Below are positions 5,747 to 10,506 of a stretch of DNA of 10,506 nt, one piece after another. Numbering within the stretch: the first letter of the stretch is position 1; each line of letters begins with the position of its first letter. The stretch comes from Candidatus Shapirobacteria bacterium. Its GTDB lineage: Bacteria; Patescibacteriota; Microgenomatia; UBA12405; JAHJSD01. The stretch covers positions 1 through 10,506 of the forward strand of contig JALUUX010000051.1 of assembly GCA_027021145.1 (NCBI GenBank), read 5' to 3'. Below the pieces are notes generated by a model. That model was not told where the DNA came from. It worked only from the letters and a program-made list of their open reading frames with translations, and did not search any database. The position numbers were made by a program, and so were the translations under genes.

Positions 5747-7998
5747 TCTTGTTCCCCTCTTGCTTGAGGCCAGGGGGCAATGATTAAGGCCGGAGCTTCA
5801 AGCCAAGGTGAGTGGGGTAAGTGTTGTTTTAATTCTTGATAAATCGCTTCAGTGACAAAAGGAGCAAAAGGATGGAGTAGTTTTAAGCTGGTAATCAAAA
5901 CTTCCAAAAGGGTAGGCAAAGCCTCTTCTCGGCGACCTTTCACCGCTTCAAGGTACTGATCACAAAACTGGTGCCAGAAAAATTGATAAATTGTTTCCAG
6001 CGCCTGCCCAAACCGGTATTTTTCCAACTGCCGATTAACTGTCTTAACCGTTTTTCTGAGTGCTTTCAAGATCTCTTGATCTTCCTTTTTAAGTTTTAAC
6101 TTTTTAACTGTAGTTTTGACTTTTGCGTTTTGACTTTTGAGATTGAGAATAATAAAGCGAGCGGCATTCCAGACCTTATTAGCAAAATTCCTCATTGCCT
6201 CTACTTTTTTCTCGCCCAGAGCCACATCACTGGCTGGCGCCACGCCGTAAATCAGGGCCATACGCAGAGCATCAGCGCCATATTTTTCCACCAGATCAAT
6301 CGGATTAATAACATTGCCCTTGCTCTTGCTCATCTTCTTACCCTTTTCGTCAACGACGCGAGCGTGCATATGAGCGACACGAAAAGGAACTTCGCCGGTA
6401 ACATAAAGGCCAAGCATAATCATTCGGGCGACCCAGAAAAAGAGAATGTCCCACATTGTGTCTAGAACTGAAGTGGGATAAAAATAGCGAAAATCAGGAG
6501 AATCAGGGTAACCTAGAGTGGTAAAAGGCCATTGGCCCGAGGAAAACCAGGTATCAAAGGTATCGGTTTCTTGGAGAAGGCGATTGCTGCCGCAGCGGGG
6601 GCATTGCTTGGGTGGTTCAATGAAATAGTGGGCCTCAGTGGGAGCAGTTAGAGTTTGTAAGCCAGCTTTGATTTCTTCAAAGGAATAGTTTTTTTTGAGC
6701 TCTTGATAACGCCCTTGAACTTGATGGCCTTGGGCATCGATAAACTCTAGTCGAGTTTGAGGATGGCATTCGAGGCAATACCAAGCCGGAATTCGCGGCC
6801 CCCAAACAATTTGGCGGCTAATATTCCAATCGCGAATTTGATTCATCCAATTGAAATAAAGTTTTTCAAATCTCTTGGGAACAATTTTAACCCGGCCCGT
6901 TTTTACGGCTTGGATCGCCTTCTGAGCCAGAGGCTTAATTTTAATGAACCATTGAGGCATGAGTAGCGGTTCAATGGTATTTTTGCAGCGATAACAGATT
7001 CCGACGGAGTGGGTAATGGGTTCTTTTTTAACCAATTTACCTGCTTTTTCTAGGTCAGCTACCACTGCTTCTTGGGCTTGAGCCACCGTCAGTCCCTGAT
7101 AGGCTTTGGGGACATTGATCATTTTGCCTTCAGGACTAATAACGCTGGGCGAGGGGAGGCGATGTTTTTGGCCGATCTCGAAATCGGTCTGGTCGTGAGC
7201 AGGAGTAATTTTTAGCGCTCCCGTGCCAAAATCGATTGTCACTAACTCATCGGCAATGATGGGTATCTTTTTATTAACTAAAGGAATAGTGGCTTGTTGG
7301 CCGACTAGATTTTGATAGCGGTCATCTTTGGGATTAACCGCCACAGCAACATCAGCAAAAATAGTTTCTGGTCGGGTGGTGGCGATTTGGATTGGGCCAT
7401 AGTCAAGATAATAGAGAAAATCCTGGCGCTCAATATGGTTAACCTCGAGCTCGGAAAAAGCAGTGCCGCAATGAGGACAATAGTTAACGATGCGATTGGC
7501 GCGGTAAACTAGGCCATCTTGATGAAGTTTTTTAAAAGTAACAAAAACGATCTTTAATAGCTCAGGATCGAGAGTGTATTTTTCTCGACTCCAGTCAAGA
7601 GAGAAGCCTAACTGGCGCATTTGGTCAGTGGCAATACCGCGGCATTGCTCAACATAGTCGTGAATCATTTGGTAAAGAGTTTGGCGGTCAAAGTCAAACC
7701 GCGATTGGCCTTTTTGCTGGAGTTTTTTCTCGAAAACATATTGGGTTTCGATTCCTGCGTGATCAGTTCCGGGGAGGAAAAGAGTGGGTTCGCCCCGCAT
7801 TCGGTGCCAGCGACAAAGGATATCTTCAACAACATACATGGCATGACCGATATGGAGCGGATCGTTGGCGTTAGGCGGGGGCAAGAGAATGGTAAAAGGT
7901 TTTTTCTCAGGATCAATTTTAGGAGTAAAATAGCCGTTTTTTTCCCAGAATTGATAGATCTCTTTCTCTTTTTCTTGTGGTCGCCAGCGCTTGTTCAT
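5743..7998 (-). CDS. valS: Valyl-tRNA synthetase
   Basis: A 751-residue class I synthetase that charges tRNA-Val with valine in the cytoplasm. Motifs in order: PPPNANDPLHIGHA (40-53, the valine-type HIGH box), PGTDHAG (76-82), editing-domain segments TTRPETIFADVAVAVNP (207-223) and GTGALKITPAHD (258-269), ISRQIVWGPRIPAWYC (393-408), DTWFSSGQWPFTTLG (482-496), FFWVARMIMLG (520-530) and KKMSKSKGN (554-562). Four Cys pairs (174/177, 335/338, 408/411, 466/469) suggest two zinc ribbons. The anticodon-binding helical domain runs from ~605 to ~725. E. coli ValRS has 951 residues; this protein stops soon after the anticodon domain and lacks the C-terminal coiled-coil arm. The short form suits a reduced genome. 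A low-complexity insert at residues 620-635 comes from a DNA repeat. The start at 7998 gives a standard N-terminus; no Shine-Dalgarno precedes it. Confidence 0.98.
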   Translation of the reverse strand: MNKRWRPQEKEKEIYQFWEKNGYFTPKIDPEKKPFTILLPPPNANDPLHIGHAMYVVEDILCRWHRMRGEPTLFLPGTDHAGIETQYVFEKKLQQKGQSRFDFDRQTLYQMIHDYVEQCRGIATDQMRQLGFSLDWSREKYTLDPELLKIVFVTFKKLHQDGLVYRANRIVNYCPHCGTAFSELEVNHIERQDFLYYLDYGPIQIATTRPETIFADVAVAVNPKDDRYQNLVGQQATIPLVNKKIPIIADELVTIDFGTGALKITPAHDQTDFEIGQKHRLPSPSVISPEGKMINVPKAYQGLTVAQAQEAVVADLEKAGKLVKKEPITHSVGICYRCKNTIEPLLMPQWFIKIKPLAQKAIQAVKTGRVKIVPKRFEKLYFNWMNQIRDWNISRQIVWGPRIPAWYCLECHPQTRLEFIDAQGHQVQGRYQELKKNYSFEEIKAGLQTLTAPTEAHYFIEPPKQCPRCGSNRLLQETDTFDTWFSSGQWPFTTLGYPDSPDFRYFYPTSVLDTMWDILFFWVARMIMLGLYVTGEVPFRVAHMHARVVDEKGKKMSKSKGNVINPIDLVEKYGADALRMALIYGVAPASDVALGEKKVEAMRNFANKVWNAARFIILNLKSQNAKVKTTVKKLKLKKEDQEILKALRKTVKTVNRQLEKYRFGQALETIYQFFWHQFCDQYLEAVKGRREEALPTLLEVLITSLKLLHPFAPFVTEAIYQELKQHLPHSPWLEAPALIIAPWPQARGEQD
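6093..6139 (-). repeat. Degenerate 13-bp direct repeats inside valS
   Basis: Two identical 13-base copies GTTTTGACTTTTG (plus strand, 6113-6125 and 6127-6139) are 14 bases apart. A third copy at 6093-6105 matches at 11 of 13 positions. Read on the valS strand they encode the Lys-rich stretch KSQNAKVKTTVKKLK at a variable spot between the WNAARFIILNL helix and the anticodon-binding domain. The frame is kept. This looks like a short dispersed or low-complexity repeat tolerated in a surface loop. Confidence 0.65.
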
Positions 7999-8005
7999 AG
8001 TTGAT

Positions 8006-8014
8006 ATTTTAACA
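8006..8014 (-). promoter_or_regulatory. Extended -10 promoter for valS, probably leaderless
   Basis: On the minus strand TGTTAAAAT (8014-8006) forms an extended -10 with no clear -35 at 16-18 bases upstream. The predicted transcription start (~7999) falls at or next to the ATG at 7998, which would make the mRNA leaderless. This fits the lack of any Shine-Dalgarno. Confidence 0.5.
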
Positions 8015-8023
8015 CAATTAGGA

Positions 8024-8059
8024 GACCATTTTTCCTGCCGATCGGCTGCGATTTTGGTC
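8024..8059. promoter_or_regulatory. Symmetric dyad between the divergent valS and surface-protein promoters
   Basis: A perfect 10-bp palindrome GCCGATCGGC (8037-8046) is flanked at equal distance by GACCA (8024-8028) and its complement TGGTC (8055-8059). All parts share the centre 8041.5, which is almost exactly midway between the two predicted -10 boxes (8006-8011 and 8071-8076). It lies upstream of both start sites, so it is more likely a protein-binding site on DNA than an RNA hairpin. Confidence 0.45.
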
Positions 8060-8067
8060 AGTGTTTC

Positions 8068-8076
8068 TGCTAGAAT
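8068..8076 (+). promoter_or_regulatory. Extended -10 promoter for the large surface protein
   Basis: TGCTAGAAT has a -10 TAGAAT (8071-8076) with TG two bases upstream. No good -35 is visible. Transcription would start near 8083, leaving about 11 bases before ATG 8094, which are A/T-rich and lack a Shine-Dalgarno. Confidence 0.45.
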
Positions 8077-8093
8077 TAGTAAAGAAAATAATA

Positions 8094-10506
8094 ATGAAGG
8101 GCAAGATTAATCTTCTATTAATTTGGTTGCTTTTGGTGGGCTTAGTTTGGCTGATTGGTTGGTGGGTTGAGGTTTGGGCGGCGACCACCAGTGTTACCCA
8201 AGGGACCAATTATATCGATGTCGACACCGGCGCCTTTGGAGTTCGATTGAATAATGATACCGACGCTCGGGGAACCTTTAGCCAACTAAATTTGCCCGCC
8301 AGTGATACTCAGGATTGGTCAGTTCCGGCCTCAATTAATATTCCCACCAATGCTTGGTCCTTTTTTGCTGGCACTTTTCAATTTACTTATAATTTCTCGG
8401 CCACCAATTTTCGACTTCAATTATTGGAGGCCAATCCCACCCGGGCTCGGGTGCGACTTTTCTATGATTGGGGCAGTGAAGAAACCAATGCTGCTTTTGC
8501 AGGAATGAAGCAGGCTATTGATTTAACCTTTTGGGGGCAGGGGGAGTTGAATTATTATTCTTCTTGGTCTCGAGCCAGCACCAATGCTTTTAATTTCGCT
8601 CATTGGGATTTTAATATTGCTCGTCCAGGCTCTAATGATGATGAGCGGTCACTAGATGGTGCCGCTTGGGTTGATTTAGCGTCTACTAATCAAAGTCAGA
8701 CGCCAACTTATGATTATCAATTGCGCGATAATACTGCTACTGATTTTTATTTAGGATATGTTTGGCACAGCAATTTCAATTGGTATAGTGCTCGACCGAT
8801 TGACAAAAAAGCGCTTAGCATAGTGCGACAAACTTTTGAGGCTACCAGTGTAACTGATACCAGCCACCAAGATAGCATCCTAATGGTTTTTTCTAATAGC
8901 AATAATCAGACCACTTTCCAAGGCCAAAGCGCTGATTTTCGCAACCCCGATGATTTAAGTGATCTCTTGGGCAGTGGTACCAGCGGTTGGTTTGCCAGCG
9001 AAGAGAATACCAGTTCGCCGAGCGATTTCTTTAATGAGGCCGAGGGGGCCTATCTCCTTATTGGTGATCCGACGGCAAGCAATTTTGCCCAATGGGATTT
9101 AGATGGAGCCACTTATACTCGCTATTATCCCCGTTTTAAGTTGCGGAGTTGGCGCAAAACCACTGAGCCAGCGGGAATTACCCTAGAAGGAAACAGTTTG
9201 ACCGATGGTACCGATTATAACTTAGACTTAATGCCCTTTAGTGAGGCTTGGGTTTATGATAGTGGGGGAACTTGGACTAAGCTAGCCGATGGCGGAGATA
9301 CGGCCGATGCCGATGAGTATCTGGCCGACAGCAGTAATAATTTTGATTTTGACCAAACCAGCTACCAAATCTTTGATGCCAGTGGTGATTATCTTTATCT
9401 GGGAAGCACCAGTCAGTTTACTGGGGTCAATCTTGATCTGGCTACCGCTGGAACCGGAAATGCCAGTTTGACTTGGGAATATTGTAGTGCTAATAGCGAT
9501 GAGGAAACTGCTTGCGATACCTGGACCAGTTTGACCGTGACTGACACCGACAGTGGCGCCCATAATCTGACTAGTAGCGGCAATTTTTATTTCTCTTTGC
9601 CAAGTAACTGGACTAAAGCTCGAGTCAATGATGGTCGTACTCTCTATTGGCTTCGTGCCCGTCTTAGTAGTGGCAGTTATAGCGATTATCCGGTGGAAAG
9701 CACTCTTCGGCCGGATATTATTCTGATCCAATATTTGGGGACAATTAGTAGTGATGATCAGACTTTTGTCGTCGTGGCGACCAGCAATAATCCTCCCAGC
9801 GCTCCTCAGACTCCTTATTGTAATAATGACACGGCCCAAACAGGCCAGCCTTCGCCAGTGGTGGGCTTAACCGACCACACTCCAGCTTTCTCGGCGATTT
9901 TTGATGATCCCGATACCAGCGACACCGCCCTTTATTATCAAATTCAGGTTGGCAGTGATAATGATTGGACTAATGGCGCCGAGATGTGGGATAGTGGCAA
10001 AACAGCGATGACTAGTTGTAATGAAAACAGTCGCTGTCAGGATATTATTTATAACGGCCTCACTTTAAGCGATGGCCAGACTTATTATTGGCGAATTAAG
10101 TTTTGGGATAATAGTGATGCCGAGGGAGCTTGGTCGGCCACTCAGCAATTCACCATGAATCAAGCGCCGACGGTAAGTAATGTGGTTTTGAATAATGGCA
10201 ATAACATTAATTTGACCGAGAACACCACCACTGATGTTAGCTGGACGGCGACAGTAACCGATCCCGATGGTTATAGCGAGATTAACAGCGTCCAGGGAAA
10301 GATCTATCGCTCGGGGGTAACCGGAGCCGAAAATTGTTCCCTAGACGACAATAATTGTTATCAGGACGCCAGTTGTGTTTTGAGCAACTGTGCCGGGACT
10401 GATTGTACCGCTACTTGTACCGTGGCGATGCAATTTTTTGCTGAACCAACTGATACGGGTAGTCCTTATGCGGCCGAATATTGGCGCGCTTGGGTAGAGG
10501 TAACTG
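8094..10506 (+). CDS. Large secreted multi-domain surface protein, 3' end outside window
   Basis: The frame from ATG 8094 stays open to the window end: 804 codons without a stop. Residues ~1-29 are a signal peptide (basic start, long hydrophobic core, VWA at 27-29), the same type of cleavage site as in the protease. Residues ~31-425 are cysteine-free, acidic, rich in Asn, Asp, Ser, Thr, Trp and Tyr, poor in Lys, and not recognised. Residues ~427-545 form a beta-rich domain (YLGSTSQFTGVNLDLA, LTWEYC, FSLPSNW, TLYWLRARL) that I have seen in bacterial and phage surface proteins. Residues ~566-690 are fibronectin/Ig-like, with DGQTYYWRIKFWDNS typical of such folds. Residues ~691-804 begin another such domain (WTATVTDPDG) containing eight cysteines. 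No enzyme motif is visible. A role in adhesion or the surface layer is an inference from architecture. A C-terminal anchor, if any, lies beyond the window. It is divergent from valS. Confidence 0.88.
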   Translation, partial: MKGKINLLLIWLLLVGLVWLIGWWVEVWAATTSVTQGTNYIDVDTGAFGVRLNNDTDARGTFSQLNLPASDTQDWSVPASINIPTNAWSFFAGTFQFTYNFSATNFRLQLLEANPTRARVRLFYDWGSEETNAAFAGMKQAIDLTFWGQGELNYYSSWSRASTNAFNFAHWDFNIARPGSNDDERSLDGAAWVDLASTNQSQTPTYDYQLRDNTATDFYLGYVWHSNFNWYSARPIDKKALSIVRQTFEATSVTDTSHQDSILMVFSNSNNQTTFQGQSADFRNPDDLSDLLGSGTSGWFASEENTSSPSDFFNEAEGAYLLIGDPTASNFAQWDLDGATYTRYYPRFKLRSWRKTTEPAGITLEGNSLTDGTDYNLDLMPFSEAWVYDSGGTWTKLADGGDTADADEYLADSSNNFDFDQTSYQIFDASGDYLYLGSTSQFTGVNLDLATAGTGNASLTWEYCSANSDEETACDTWTSLTVTDTDSGAHNLTSSGNFYFSLPSNWTKARVNDGRTLYWLRARLSSGSYSDYPVESTLRPDIILIQYLGTISSDDQTFVVVATSNNPPSAPQTPYCNNDTAQTGQPSPVVGLTDHTPAFSAIFDDPDTSDTALYYQIQVGSDNDWTNGAEMWDSGKTAMTSCNENSRCQDIIYNGLTLSDGQTYYWRIKFWDNSDAEGAWSATQQFTMNQAPTVSNVVLNNGNNINLTENTTTDVSWTATVTDPDGYSEINSVQGKIYRSGVTGAENCSLDDNNCYQDASCVLSNCAGTDCTATCTVAMQFFAEPTDTGSPYAAEYWRAWVEVT

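Noticed and set aside
5753..5776. Possible terminator hairpin (CCTC, short loop, GAGG) near the convergent stops
   Set aside because: The stem is only about four base pairs, it lies inside the valS coding end, and no T-run follows on either strand.
7621..8004. A 127-codon plus-strand frame opposite the start of valS
   Set aside because: The opposite strand carries the HIGH-box region of valS, which explains the conservation. The plus-strand product has no recognisable features.
8302..8508. A 68-codon plus-strand frame
   Set aside because: It is a shifted-frame shadow inside the surface-protein gene, whose own frame is open for 804 codons from 8094.
9282..9839. A 185-codon open frame on the minus strand
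   Set aside because: It lies fully inside the plus-strand surface-protein frame. Its Ile/Thr/Gly-rich low-complexity product is what the complement of Asp/Asn/Ser/Thr codons would give, and no start signals are seen.
1..10506. tRNA, rRNA, CRISPR array, insertion sequence or prophage genes
   Set aside because: The gaps between genes are short. I found no cloverleaf, spaced repeat array, transposase motif or integrase motif by reading either strand.

Overview
The window most resembles a member of the Candidate Phyla Radiation (Patescibacteria), possibly a Microgenomates-type lineage. This is inferred from protein style, not from a marker-gene tree. The clues are a valyl-tRNA synthetase of only 751 residues that lacks a long C-terminal arm, a MurF-like C-terminus ending in a VKGSQNTIFLE-type motif, and secreted proteins built from cohesin, dockerin and Ig/fibronectin-like modules. 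TGA acts as a normal stop (ends of murF and glyA), so the code-25 lineages Gracilibacteria and Absconditabacteria are unlikely. I see no tRNA, rRNA, CRISPR array, insertion sequence or convincing rho-independent terminator.

Layout. The window opens with the end of a MurF-like cell-wall ligase (1-267). A plus-strand, tightly overlapping three-gene cluster follows (320-3675): a secreted subtilase with a C-terminal dockerin, a membrane-anchored cohesin-dockerin protein, and a small membrane-anchored protein with a W-x4-LGCPxPG motif. A doubtful small ORF (3697-4080) runs into the tail of the convergent glyA gene (4032-5354, minus). Between glyA and valS sits a small plus-strand gene of unknown function (5492-5746) with the best Shine-Dalgarno signal in the window. 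Its stop codon overlaps the stop of valS (5743-7998, minus). valS is divergent from a large secreted multi-domain surface protein (8094 to beyond the window end). The intergenic space between those two carries a symmetric dyad centred between the two predicted -10 boxes.

How the genes may work together. The 320-3675 cluster reads as a cell-surface module. The protease is exported, and its dockerin could dock onto the cohesin of the next protein, which stays anchored by an N-terminal membrane helix. That anchor protein has its own dockerin, so longer assemblies are possible. glyA (serine/glycine and one-carbon metabolism) and valS (translation) are housekeeping genes. The surface protein is a candidate adhesin or surface-layer component.

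Regulation. Four predicted promoters share an extended -10 (TGn before the -10 hexamer) and mostly lack a good -35 box. Three of the four lie so close to the start codon that the transcripts would be leaderless or nearly so.
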